From positions 1 to 15,154 of the forward strand of contig NZ_JASLCN010000098.1 of the NCBI RefSeq assembly GCF_030151805.1: DNA of 15,154 nt. The letters run 5' to 3'. The translations under genes and the position numbers were made by a program. Origin of the DNA: Fluviicola sp. GTDB lineage: Bacteria > Bacteroidota > Bacteroidia > Flavobacteriales_D > Crocinitomicaceae. The notes beneath the pieces are model-generated. The model did no database searches. It saw only the letters and a program-made list of their open reading frames with translations, and had not been told where the DNA came from. Positions 6,664 to 13,836 of the stretch are shown here, in pieces (position 1 is the first letter of the stretch; each line of letters opens with the position of its first letter).

Positions 6664-8085
6664 ATGAAAATTGTGTTCATTATTTGTGCGTTAACCTTCT
6701 GGGTATACGGATTCGGGCAGCAAACCATTTCCGATGATGTTTTTGATTTCGGTAAAATTGATGCCGGTTCCAAACGCTATGTCGATCTGAATATCGGGAA
6801 TCCCAAACCACAAAAAAATTATATTCTCCGGGTTGAACACAGTCCGGAAGTCACTTACCGCCTGACTTCGGATCTCATTCTTCCCGATTCATCCGTTCAT
6901 CTGAGACTTCAGGTCAATCCGAAAAAAACCGGGGCGTTTAATTTTGTGGTCAAACTGCATTTAAGCGATCAAACCGCCGCACCGATTGTTTATCAATTGA
7001 AGGGAACGATAACAGACGAACTTCCTGGCGACGGTTACCTGACCCAATGTCCGGATTTCAATGCCATTCCAGCTAAAGCAAACAAAACAAGCGAACTGGA
7101 GATTATTACGATTGACAAAGAAACCAAAGAGCGACTTTCAAAAACAACCGTAAGCATCATTCACAACGGTCAGCCGAGCGGCACCTGGATTACCGGAAAA
7201 CTGGGTTTATTCAAAGAGAAACTTCCTCCGGGATTCTTCTATTTCATTGTCAGTAAAGAAGGGTATCTCACCAAAGAAGCAGGCGTTTATGTTGGACCGG
7301 AAATTTCTGAAATCACCATTCCACTTTCAAAAGACCCGAAATATGGTCAGCCGGTTCCCGGTTCAAAACCAGATATAGATTCGATAGATATTGCTCAGGA
7401 ACTTCCGAAACAGGAAGCCCAGAAAAAACTGGATGAGCAAATGACCAACGAAAGCGTAGATACAATTGCTGCGAAGATGATTCCTGAACTGGCTTCTATT
7501 CCTATTGAAAATTTCGATGCCGATTATTTCAAAGATGTCAATGTAATCTTCGTACTCGATGTTTCAAGTTCTATGAAAATGGGCGAAAAAATGGAACTTC
7601 TGAAGTATTCATTGAATCAGCTGGTTGCCAAACTGAGACCGCAAGACAAAATGGGATTGGTTACCTATGCCAATACCGCCGAAGTTTTCCAGGATCCGAC
7701 TTCCGGCGACCGCAAAGCAGAACTCCAAAAGTCTATTTCAGACTTGAAACCACTCGGAATGACAGCCGGAGGAAAAGGAATTAAATTGGGTTATAAGGAA
7801 GTGATGAAAAATTACGATCCGAAGAAAGCAAATATGGTGATTATTATTACAGATGGTGCTTTCAATAAAGATTCGGAAGACTATCAGAAAACCGTTCAGA
7901 AATATGCCAAACAAGGGATTATTTTTTCGGTAGTCGGAATTCAAACCAGGGAAAAAGATGCCGTTTTGATGAAAGAAGCTGCAGAGTTCGGACACGGCCG
8001 GTTTGTTCCGATTCAGAAACTGGCTGATGCACACATCAATTTGACTCAGGAAATTCGTATCGCATCTTTTAAAGCGAAAAATTAA
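6664..8085 (+). CDS. Envelope protein with ASH/DUF1573-like, CarboxypepD_reg-like and VWA domains
   Basis: I choose the ATG at 6664 because a clean signal peptide (MKIVFIICALTFWVYGFG, then QQ) starts there; an upstream in-frame ATG at 6637 would add nine residues that spoil it and falls before the likely transcription start. The mature protein of about 455 residues has three parts. Residues about 22-118 (DVFDFGKIDAG, NIGNPKP, GTI) resemble the ASH/DUF1573 beta sandwich. Residues about 130-220 (LEIITIDKETKERLSKTTVSI, GYLTKEAGVYVG) resemble a carboxypeptidase regulatory or Cna-B-like beta domain, as in OmpA-linked Bacteroidota proteins. Residues about 294-465 are a von Willebrand factor A domain with a complete metal-ion site: Asp299-x-Ser301-x-Ser303, Thr367 and Asp397. 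VWA domains of this type bind protein ligands in the periplasm or at the surface. The role is unknown; no MoxR or other VWA partner gene is adjacent. Confidence 0.88.
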   Translation: MKIVFIICALTFWVYGFGQQTISDDVFDFGKIDAGSKRYVDLNIGNPKPQKNYILRVEHSPEVTYRLTSDLILPDSSVHLRLQVNPKKTGAFNFVVKLHLSDQTAAPIVYQLKGTITDELPGDGYLTQCPDFNAIPAKANKTSELEIITIDKETKERLSKTTVSIIHNGQPSGTWITGKLGLFKEKLPPGFFYFIVSKEGYLTKEAGVYVGPEISEITIPLSKDPKYGQPVPGSKPDIDSIDIAQELPKQEAQKKLDEQMTNESVDTIAAKMIPELASIPIENFDADYFKDVNVIFVLDVSSSMKMGEKMELLKYSLNQLVAKLRPQDKMGLVTYANTAEVFQDPTSGDRKAELQKSISDLKPLGMTAGGKGIKLGYKEVMKNYDPKKANMVIIITDGAFNKDSEDYQKTVQKYAKQGIIFSVVGIQTREKDAVLMKEAAEFGHGRFVPIQKLADAHINLTQEIRIASFKAKN

Positions 8086-8096
8086 TCATTTATCGC

Positions 8097-8127
8097 TTGT
8101 ATTTTAATCAAAATATTCTTATCTTTG
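8097..8127 (+). promoter_or_regulatory. Promoter in front of the small ORF at 8147
   Basis: TTG at 8097-8099 and TATCTTTG at 8120-8127, a full TAnnTTTG match, are separated by 20 nt, which is the expected geometry for a Bacteroidota housekeeping promoter. Confidence 0.65.
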
Positions 8128-8146
8128 AGATATCTAATCTTAACAT

Positions 8147-8224
8147 ATGACACTTAAATCACATCTGGACCTGGCTTTCTTCCAGTTACATCCAAATCTG
8201 CTTACAGATAACCCGAACTTTTAA
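8147..8224 (+). CDS. Possible small ORF, 25 codons
   Basis: ATG at 8147 to TAA at 8222-8224 encodes a 25-residue peptide beginning MTLKSHLDLAFFQLH and ending PNF. It lies 19 nt behind the best promoter in this gap. The peptide has no signal peptide, no transmembrane segment and no family I recognise. No Shine-Dalgarno sequence is seen, but that is normal here. Alternative readings are a small regulatory RNA whose ORF is accidental, or an untranslated leader of the next gene, which however has its own promoter. The stretch 8160-8215 is richer in GC than the flanking DNA. Confidence is low because the ORF is short. Confidence 0.35.
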   Translation: MTLKSHLDLAFFQLHPNLLTDNPNF

Positions 8225-8255
8225 ACGGTGATTTTGAATCCATTAAAAACAGGAA

Positions 8256-8282
8256 TTGATTCACAATTAGTTCTTAGATTTG
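8256..8282 (+). promoter_or_regulatory. Promoter of the transglycosylase-like gene
   Basis: TTG at 8256-8258 and TAGATTTG at 8275-8282 (full TAnnTTTG match), spacing 16 nt; the ATG follows 22 nt later at 8305. Confidence 0.65.
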
Positions 8283-8304
8283 CACCGGTTTTAAACTAAC
8301 ACGA

Positions 8305-9483
8305 ATGAAATTCTCCTTCTTAAGGAAAAAGTGGTTCAAAATACCTTACACCATCCTCCTTTACGGCTTTGCAGCATACGGTTTTATCCTCACAGCAACT
8401 TATTTCGCGGTCAAATTCAACTGGACAAATGAAAGTGGATCCATTGATGCAAACAACCGCTATTTTGCTGAAATGCATGATAAATACGACCAATCTTTCA
8501 AAGTTGATTCCGTGTCGATGGTCAAACACCGTTTTGAGGTTTTAAACCGCATCATGCTCGTGAATGAATTTTATCCGAAAAATGCCAATTACATTCTTTC
8601 TGCTTACAATGAGAATAAAGATGAAAAATTGGCTTTGCGCATGCTGGACGCGGTAGATCTTCAGTTAAAAAAGAACAAATCGTACCAGAAAGCCCTGTCG
8701 AAATGGAAACACAAACAGAAGAATGCGTCTCAAAAAACAACCGGACTGAGTGTTTTCGAATGGATGAACATTGCGGAATGGCAGGATTTCAAACAAGCTG
8801 TCAGCAAAGACAAAAAATACATTGATTCGGTTTATCATGTTACAGGAGTTGAACCCCGTTTGATCGTTGCCTGTTTGGTCGGAGAACAGATTCGTTTGTT
8901 CAATTCCGGCCGGGAATCCTACAAGCGCTATATCGGACCGTTGAAAGTACTGGCACTGGAAAATCACCTTTCTTACGGAGTAACCGGAATCAAAAACGGA
9001 ACGGCCATTACGATTGAACGTTATTTGAAAGAAAAAAGTAGCCCGTTTTATCCGGGAGAAAAATACGAAGCATTACTGGATTTCGATTCGACAGTGAATT
9101 ATTCCACCAAAGCGAACGACACATTGGATATCCGGCTTCAACGTTTGGTTCAGTGGGAAAACCATTATTATTCGTATCTCTACACAGCCTTGTTTTTGCG
9201 TCAGATCAAGTCTCAGTGGGAACAGGCCGGTTATCCGATCGAAAGCAGGCCTGAAATCCTGGCTTCACTCTTTAATCTCGGATTTCAGCGTTCTGTTCCG
9301 AAACCCAATCCTGCAGTGGGAGGATCGGTTTACAAAATCAAAGACACGGATTACACCTTTGGTTCAGTTGCTTACGAATTCTATTACAGTGGCGAACTGG
9401 CAGATGTATTCCCTTACAAGAAAAAGAGTTTTGACGAACCACGAACCGTTATAACACGAAAAAAAACCGAAACGGAAGAATAA
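8305..9483 (+). CDS. Membrane-anchored protein, possibly a divergent lysozyme-fold transglycosylase
   Basis: A 392-residue protein with positively charged N-terminus and one transmembrane segment (about 15-36, IPYTILLYGFAAYGFILTAT), so the bulk would be periplasmic. I do not recognise a named family with certainty. From residue 180 on, the order of motifs resembles lysozyme-like lytic transglycosylases: VEPRLIVACLVGEQIRL with Glu194 in the position of the catalytic Glu, then SYGVTGIKNGTAI (Tyr224, Gly225, Gly228) like the S-x-GxxGLMQ-x-x-x-TA block, and RPEILASLFNLGF (Asn324, Gly326) like the LAAYNxG block. These similarities are read by eye. If correct, it would cut peptidoglycan glycan strands. 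The N-terminal half (40-170) is charged, helical and without known motifs; the C-terminal tail is polar. It has its own promoter and stands alone as a transcription unit. Confidence 0.75.
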   Translation: MKFSFLRKKWFKIPYTILLYGFAAYGFILTATYFAVKFNWTNESGSIDANNRYFAEMHDKYDQSFKVDSVSMVKHRFEVLNRIMLVNEFYPKNANYILSAYNENKDEKLALRMLDAVDLQLKKNKSYQKALSKWKHKQKNASQKTTGLSVFEWMNIAEWQDFKQAVSKDKKYIDSVYHVTGVEPRLIVACLVGEQIRLFNSGRESYKRYIGPLKVLALENHLSYGVTGIKNGTAITIERYLKEKSSPFYPGEKYEALLDFDSTVNYSTKANDTLDIRLQRLVQWENHYYSYLYTALFLRQIKSQWEQAGYPIESRPEILASLFNLGFQRSVPKPNPAVGGSVYKIKDTDYTFGSVAYEFYYSGELADVFPYKKKSFDEPRTVITRKKTETEE

Positions 9484-9736
9484 ATCAGGTATTGTACGAA
9501 AATACAGGTGATATTCTTTGGAATATAAACCTTTGAAAAGTTCAAGGAGTTCACAAGTTCAATCATCATTTTGAACCCTTTGAACGGTTAAACGTTTTGA
9601 ATGTTTAAATCGTTTAATTATCTAAATCCTTAGACAAAACATACAATTGTTTTGTCTAATTTGAAATAAAAAAGTAGTTCAACGCTATTGAATTTCAAAT
9701 AAAATTGCTTTTTTTACCAGACGAAACACTATTCAT
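9484..9736. other. Intergenic region with TTGAAC-type repeats and a dyad
   Basis: The stretch 9534-9616 is a series of imperfect GTTCAA / TTGAAC / GTTTAAA words (for example TTTTGAACCCTTTGAACGG). A perfect 11-bp inverted repeat, TTAGACAAAAC (9630-9640) with GTTTTGTCTAA (9649-9659) and an 8-nt loop, follows. No ORF or clear promoter is seen for the gene at 9737. Confidence 0.55.
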
Positions 9737-10753
9737 ATGAGAACCAGCAAGTACATACTCACAGCGGATGATTACGGGGCGATTGACTACATCGACCAGG
9801 GAATCATCAAAGCAATCCGGGCGGGTAAAATCAATTCCGTGGCTTGTTTCACAACACGTTTTGAGCGAAATGGCGAAACAGAACTTCCCGAGCGGATCCA
9901 AAAATTGTTAGACTTAAAAAAGGAAGGTTTCGAATTTTCCATCGGCTTACATTTCTGTATTTCAGCCGGTTTTTCCAATGATGTGGACACCATGCTTTAC
10001 GGTAATTCACTCACCAAAGAAAACAAAGGCAAGAAACGGCACGATTTCAAATCTGCCATCAATTACCGTTTCAACCAGGTGAAAGAAGAACACCTGGAAA
10101 AAGAGCTCCGTTCTCAAATCAAAATTCTACAGGATTTATTAGGAACTGAACCCATTGATTCCATTTCGAATCATCATGGTTTGGTTTATATCAATACAAA
10201 TCTGTTCCGGCCTTATGCACGCGTTGCTGCCGAATTGAATATTCCGATCCGGGCTCCGTTAACCTGGCGCAAAGCAGATTTGAAAGTCAGTAATTGGGAC
10301 CGAAAGATGTTCAATCCGACCATCCGCGAAGGAATCAAACTGAAAATGCTGGATCAATTGAGAAACGCCCTGGATTCTAAAAGCCGGATCAAGATTTCTC
10401 AGAATTTAGACCTGTTTCATCCGACCTGTTTGGTAGATGAATTTTACGGTCAGCCTTTCAAACCGAACCTGGAGCAATTGTTTCAGGCATTCAACGACGC
10501 TACATTCAGTGCGGAATTTATGTTCCACCTGGCAGATGCCGAATACCGCGTACAACAAGGCTTGAATGAAGATGAAAGTGCTAAAATCAAATCATTTGAC
10601 GGAATCGACAGCGGCTATTTCAAATGGCGCGAAATGGAATTTAATACTTTAATGAACACAGATATTCCTGCTAAACCAACACGTACGGTGTTCAGAGGTT
10701 TGGCAGAAATTGACCGTGAAAAACCGATTTGGTTGGTGAATGCCCGGAAATAA
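9737..10753 (+). CDS. ChbG/YdjC-family carbohydrate deacetylase
   Basis: A 338-residue protein of the ChbG/HpnK (YdjC) family, metal-dependent deacetylases that remove N-acetyl groups from sugars such as chitooligosaccharides. The N-terminus SKYILTADDYGAIDYIDQGI carries the metal-binding Asp of the ADDxG motif (Asp11/Asp12). The second ligand is His72 in GLHFCIS, and the third lies in the DSISNHHGLVYI stretch (His146/His147), the counterpart of the HHH-containing motif of the family. It is longer than the usual 240-290 residues, with an extra charged C-terminal portion. No signal peptide is visible, so it is probably cytoplasmic. No sugar transport or glycosidase gene is adjacent, so the substrate is open; a glycolipid or cell-wall sugar is as possible as chitobiose. 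It starts at the ATG 9737, whose N-terminus matches the family, and ends with a terminator. Confidence 0.9.
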   Translation: MRTSKYILTADDYGAIDYIDQGIIKAIRAGKINSVACFTTRFERNGETELPERIQKLLDLKKEGFEFSIGLHFCISAGFSNDVDTMLYGNSLTKENKGKKRHDFKSAINYRFNQVKEEHLEKELRSQIKILQDLLGTEPIDSISNHHGLVYINTNLFRPYARVAAELNIPIRAPLTWRKADLKVSNWDRKMFNPTIREGIKLKMLDQLRNALDSKSRIKISQNLDLFHPTCLVDEFYGQPFKPNLEQLFQAFNDATFSAEFMFHLADAEYRVQQGLNEDESAKIKSFDGIDSGYFKWREMEFNTLMNTDIPAKPTRTVFRGLAEIDREKPIWLVNARK

Positions 10754-10784
10754 ACGTCGCAGTGAGTTTCAGGGATAACAAGGT

Positions 10785-10818
10785 AAGAGAGTGGATTAGT
10801 TCACCACTCTCTTTTTTT
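10785..10818 (+). terminator. Intrinsic terminator after the deacetylase gene
   Basis: A perfect 10-bp stem, AAGAGAGTGG (10785-10794) with CCACTCTCTT (10804-10813), 9-nt loop, and seven T residues (10812-10818). It is 31 nt after the stop. Confidence 0.93.
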
Positions 10819-10988
10819 ATGTTCAATAATCCAGGATTATGACTTAAAAAGACAAATAGACATGTATCTATTAGCCCAGTTGCAGTAAGACTTTCAGGCC
10901 ATTTGAACAGAAACAAAGCAGCACATTTCCCCCACATACCTCTCTGAAATTCCAAAACCACCCTTTATTATAGAAAAATAACGTTCAT
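10819..10988. other. Spacer between terminator and corA promoter
   Basis: The gap between the deacetylase stop and corA is about 300 nt. Apart from the terminator and the promoter listed separately, I see no ORF, repeat or hairpin that stands out in this part. Confidence 0.5.
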
Positions 10989-11022
10989 TTGGCTCGATTT
11001 AGAGCGAAAAAAGACATATTTG
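10989..11022 (+). promoter_or_regulatory. Likely corA promoter
   Basis: TTG at 10989-10991 and CATATTTG at 11015-11022, a seven-of-eight match to TAnnTTTG, with 23 nt between them. The ATG is 34 nt further down. There is no room for, and no sign of, a long Mg2+-sensing leader. Confidence 0.5.
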
Positions 11023-11056
11023 TGCTCGTTATTCTTCAATTTCAATATCCAAGCTT

Positions 11057-12007
11057 ATGATTCGCGTATTTTACACACACGAAAATGAACTGGTTTGGGA
11101 AAAATATCCTGAAAAAGTAGTACTGGATCCGAACCGCAATTACCTGTGGATTGATCTGTTACACGCCAGTCAGGAGGAAAAGCAACACGTTTGTGATTTC
11201 TTCCAGGTAAAACTTCCGACTTACAAAGAAGCCGTCGAGATTGAGAGTAGTTCGCGTTATTCAGAAGATGGTGTCTCTATCAAAGCGAACAGCGGATTTC
11301 TCAAGGAAGAAGAACAGCCCCGGATTCACCAGGTATCTTTTTTATTGAAAGGAAATACGCTTTTCACCGTTCGCAATGTGGAGCTGCAATCCTTTGCAGA
11401 AGTTGTTAAAAAGATCAAGGTTGCGCGACAGGATTTCATTCGTTCGGGTTCTCAAATCTGGGTTTTGTTGCTGGAAACACGTATCGATCTGGATGCCGAT
11501 TACATCGAAAGTTTAACCCGCGTTACAAATGTAATCAGCAGAAAGGTGCAAAGTTTGTCGGATCCGGAAGAGAAAACGCTTCGTAAAATTGCCGAATTAC
11601 AGGAAAACACCATTTTGATTCGCGAGAGTATTACGGACAAACAACGTTTGATCTCTGCTTTGATGCGTTCTCCTTTCATTGATCACGACACCGGAGAGCG
11701 TTTGCGTGTGATTATGAAAGATGTCATGTCGCTGCTTCAGCATACGCAGTTCAGTTTTGAACGATTGGAATATTTACAGGACACGTTGATGGGTTTGGTA
11801 AACATCGAGCAAAACAAGATCATCAAGATCTTTACGGTAGTTTCGGTGGTTTTCATGCCTCCTACTTTGATTGCAAGTATTTACGGAATGAATTTCCGGG
11901 TAATGCCTGAGTTGAACTGGTCTTTCGGTTATCCCGTTGCGGTGATCTTGATGGTTGCTTCTTCGGCGTTAACCTTGCTTTATTTTAAGCGGAAAAAGTG
12001 GCTTTGA
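11057..12007 (+). CDS. corA: CorA-family magnesium/divalent metal transporter
   Basis: A 316-residue inner-membrane protein of the CorA family, pentameric channels that let Mg2+ (also Co2+ or Ni2+) into the cell. The diagnostic motif Tyr276-Gly277-Met278-Asn279 (YGMNF) ends the first transmembrane helix (about 255-276: FTVVSVVFMPPTLIASI), and the short periplasmic loop PELNWSFGYP with acidic residue leads to the second helix (about 288-309), then a basic C-terminal tail KRKKWL. The N-terminal cytoplasmic domain (1-250) shows the family beta/alpha region and the long helices (RVTNVISRKVQSL, LQENTILIRESITDKQRL). Length matches the family. It is monocistronic, with its own promoter, and faces the convergent yceI operon across a large hairpin. 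Confidence 0.95.
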   Translation: MIRVFYTHENELVWEKYPEKVVLDPNRNYLWIDLLHASQEEKQHVCDFFQVKLPTYKEAVEIESSSRYSEDGVSIKANSGFLKEEEQPRIHQVSFLLKGNTLFTVRNVELQSFAEVVKKIKVARQDFIRSGSQIWVLLLETRIDLDADYIESLTRVTNVISRKVQSLSDPEEKTLRKIAELQENTILIRESITDKQRLISALMRSPFIDHDTGERLRVIMKDVMSLLQHTQFSFERLEYLQDTLMGLVNIEQNKIIKIFTVVSVVFMPPTLIASIYGMNFRVMPELNWSFGYPVAVILMVASSALTLLYFKRKKWL

Positions 12008-12050
12008 TACTTGTTTATAGAAACTTTACCAAGGCTTAATAAGTTTTAAA

Positions 12051-12115
12051 AACTATGTGCCCTATTGTGTTCTATATGGTTTGTTTACCACAATAGTCAC
12101 ATAGGACACATAGTT
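12051..12115. terminator. Long imperfect inverted repeat between convergent genes, likely bidirectional terminator
   Basis: AACTATGTG (12051-12059) pairs with CACATAGTT (12107-12115) and CTATTGTG (12062-12069) with CACAATAG (12089-12096), leaving a 19-nt loop and an unequal bulge of 2 nt on the left and 10 nt on the right. It lies 44 nt after corA and 41 nt after the end of the yceI operon on the other strand. There is no strong T-run on either side, so termination is inferred from position. The bulge TCACATAGGA repeats the words of the arms (CACATAG twice in a row), which looks like a unit gained or lost on one arm. Confidence 0.6.
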
Positions 12116-12156
12116 ACTACAGATATTTCATACTGACATTTCTATTCCTGTCACTA

Positions 12157-12687
12157 TTATTTCGTAACCGGAATAGTCGCTGTTATCTTGATGTTGTTTC
12201 CAACGTCTCCACCTGATTTTCCGACATTGTACGCAGAACGATCAATGGTGAATGTTGCCACAAATTTCCCCTTACCTCCTGATTTGACAAACGTAAACGG
12301 AATCGTTACATCCTTCGTCACATCTTTTACCTGCAGTTTTCCTTTTACGGAATAACCGGATGTTGCTTTTTCGAATGAAGAGGAAGTGAATTTGATATTC
12401 GGATATTTCTCCGCATTGAACCACTCATCTCCAGCAGCGTGTTTATTTTGCATCCCGTTTCCGGTATTGATCGAATTCACATCAATGGTCATTACAAACT
12501 TGGAAGCCGAAAGTTTTGCCTCATCGAAATTAATCGTTGCAGAGAACGTTTTAAAAATCCCGTCTACTCCTTTTGCAGAGAATTCGATGCTGTAATCTTT
12601 CGCTACTTTCCAGGTTTGCACCTGAGTGAACGCAAATACTCCCCCGATCAGGAGGAGTATCGCCATAAAAAAAAGAGGTTTTTTCAT
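12157..12687 (-). CDS. YceI-family periplasmic protein (second of two)
   Basis: A 176-residue secreted protein with a signal peptide (MKKPLFFMAILLLIGGVFAF) followed by a YceI-like domain. YceI proteins are lipocalin-like beta barrels that bind polyisoprenoid lipids in the periplasm. Family features are the start TWKVAKDYSIEFSAKG, the block VDVNSI-type sequence IDVNSINTGNGMQNKHAAGDEW, FNAEKYPNIKFTSSSF, and VKGKLQVKDVTKDVTIPF. The ending is the usual beta strand (IKITATIPV). The ATG at 12687 lies only 3 nt after the stop of the upstream yceI gene, so the two are surely one operon. It shares motif order with that gene but is clearly diverged, so the pair is an old duplication or an assembled pair and not a recent one. 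Confidence 0.93.
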   Translation of the reverse strand: MKKPLFFMAILLLIGGVFAFTQVQTWKVAKDYSIEFSAKGVDGIFKTFSATINFDEAKLSASKFVMTIDVNSINTGNGMQNKHAAGDEWFNAEKYPNIKFTSSSFEKATSGYSVKGKLQVKDVTKDVTIPFTFVKSGGKGKFVATFTIDRSAYNVGKSGGDVGNNIKITATIPVTK

Positions 12688-12690
12688 GTT

Positions 12691-13281
12691 TTATTCTTTA
12701 ACCAACTCCAAATCACACGTGATTTTCACTTCGTCGCTTGCAGCGTTTACAGGAGTTGTAGCTCCAACACCGTAATCCATTCTTTTGATTACTCCGGTCA
12801 TTTTGAAACCACTTACTTCCTTCTTGTTCATCGGGTGTGTGATTGTTCCGTTGTAAACTGCATTCATTGTAACTTCTTTAGTTACTCCGTGCAATGTCAA
12901 ATCTCCAACAACGGTGTATTCGTTTTTAGATTTTGCCACTTTCGTGAATGATTTGCTTACGAATGTAAATTTCGGGAATTTCTCTGCGTCGAAGAAATCT
13001 GCACTTTTCAAGTGACCGTCACGCATTTCACTTCCTGTATTGATACTGTTGATTGCTCCTGAAACTTCTACTTTAGCATCAGAGAAATCTTCTTTCGTTG
13101 CAGTCATTTTTACTTCATACTCTTTGAAGTCTCCGTTCAAATCAGAAAGCCCCATGTGCTTTACTGAAAAACCTAGTCTGGAATGTACTGCATCAGAAGT
13201 CCAAATGGAAGATGTTGCGACTGTGAAAGATAGCATTAGACCTGCAAAAGCAGCTGCTACAATTGTTACTGGACGTTTCAT
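12691..13281 (-). CDS. YceI-family periplasmic protein (first of two)
   Basis: A 196-residue secreted YceI-family protein. Residues 1-23 form the signal peptide (KRPVTIVAAAFAGLMLSF, then TVATS). The mature part shows the classical YceI pattern: IWTSDAVHSRLGFSVKHMGL, with the H-S-x-x-x-F-x-V-K-H core, then GDFKEYE, SINTGSEMRDGHLKSADFF, DAEKFPKFTFVSKSF, VVGDLTLHGVTKEV, and FKMTGVIKRMDYGVG. This is closer to E. coli YceI than the downstream copy. It would bind an isoprenoid such as a quinone precursor or polyprenol; the prenyl synthase at the left edge is too far away to be called linked. It heads the two-gene operon. A 6-bp dyad lies 22 nt upstream in the leader, and no full TAnnTTTG element was found. 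Confidence 0.94.
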   Translation of the reverse strand: MKRPVTIVAAAFAGLMLSFTVATSSIWTSDAVHSRLGFSVKHMGLSDLNGDFKEYEVKMTATKEDFSDAKVEVSGAINSINTGSEMRDGHLKSADFFDAEKFPKFTFVSKSFTKVAKSKNEYTVVGDLTLHGVTKEVTMNAVYNGTITHPMNKKEVSGFKMTGVIKRMDYGVGATTPVNAASDEVKITCDLELVKE

Positions 13282-13302
13282 ATTTGTCTGTTTTTAAATA
13301 TC

Positions 13303-13317
13303 GGAAGCAACGCTTCC
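13303..13317. promoter_or_regulatory. Perfect short dyad in the yceI leader
   Basis: GGAAGC-AAC-GCTTCC is a 6-bp inverted repeat with a 3-nt spacer, 22 nt upstream of the yceI start and 14 nt behind the stop of the membrane-protein gene. It has no T-run on the minus-strand side, so an operator or leader hairpin is more likely than a terminator. Confidence 0.4.
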
Positions 13318-13330
13318 TCTTGATTGTTAA

Positions 13331-13735
13331 TTAATTACTTGTTTTCAATTTCCAAAAAAATGGAACCAAAGCCAAAAAGGACAAGGTCGGAAAAAAATGC
13401 ATCGGAATAGCCAAACCGATAAACATTTCAGGAGATTCTGCATCCAAAGGCAGCTTGAATGACAATACTCCGATAATGCTTGCAAAACTCAGGGCACAGT
13501 AAACGATGTTCAACCAGGGAATGAAAACCGGTTTGTTCAATTTCGAAATAATGACATAGCCCATCGACATCAACAAACATCCCAGAATACTCGACAACAC
13601 GATTCCCGTAGTGGTAAGTATCGTACTGAAATCCAGATAAAATTCCTTGCTGTAAATTTCGTTATAGGTTATACAGGCCGCGCTGGAAAGAATTCCGCTT
13701 GTCAATCCCAATAACACTCCTTTTGTAAAGTTCAT
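13331..13735 (-). CDS. Small four-helix integral membrane protein, unknown function
   Basis: A 134-residue hydrophobic protein with four likely transmembrane segments (about 4-24, 38-63, 71-93, 103-127) and very short loops. I do not recognise the family. Visible features are a Gly/Ser-rich first helix, GVLLGLTSGILSSAACITYN, a short basic loop SKLNKP between helices 2 and 3, and the segment FIGLAIPMHFFPTLSFLALV with conserved-looking Pro and His. This kind of small protein occurs widely in Bacteroidota as a DUF. The stop is 49 nt before the yceI start on the same strand, so it could precede yceI in an operon, but the dyad in the gap leaves this open. It has a full -7 promoter element of its own. 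Confidence 0.8.
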   Translation of the reverse strand: MNFTKGVLLGLTSGILSSAACITYNEIYSKEFYLDFSTILTTTGIVLSSILGCLLMSMGYVIISKLNKPVFIPWLNIVYCALSFASIIGVLSFKLPLDAESPEMFIGLAIPMHFFPTLSFLALVPFFWKLKTSN

Positions 13736-13751
13736 TTCTTTTGTAAAGTGG

Positions 13752-13759
13752 CAAACTTA
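13752..13759 (-). promoter_or_regulatory. -7 element of the small membrane protein gene
   Basis: Read on the minus strand this is TAAGTTTG, a full TAnnTTTG match, ending 16 nt before the ATG at 13735. No TTG at the usual distance is seen, which may mean that an activator is needed; a palindrome lies upstream at 13801-13825. Confidence 0.6.
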
Positions 13760-13800
13760 CAGATTGCAAATCATTTTTGTACTATAAAAGGGCATTTTGA

Positions 13801-13825
13801 GGTAGTATACTCGAGTATAGTTACC
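13801..13825. promoter_or_regulatory. Palindromic candidate operator
   Basis: TATACTCGAGTATA at 13806-13819 is a perfect 14-bp palindrome. It is extended by GGTA on the left and TACC on the right with one extra base on one side. A second palindrome, ACCATGGT (13823-13830), overlaps its right end. It lies about 42 nt upstream of the -7 element of the small membrane protein gene, a typical place for an activator site. Confidence 0.45.
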
Positions 13826-13836
13826 ATGGTTAATAA

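Noticed and set aside
9630..9659. Inverted repeat considered as a terminator of the transglycosylase-like gene
   Set aside because: No T-run follows the stem and it lies 150 nt past the stop codon.
12439..12951. 170-codon plus-strand frame across the two yceI genes
   Set aside because: It runs against two well-supported YceI genes and across their junction, and its translation is rich in Cys, His and Phe as expected from an antisense frame.
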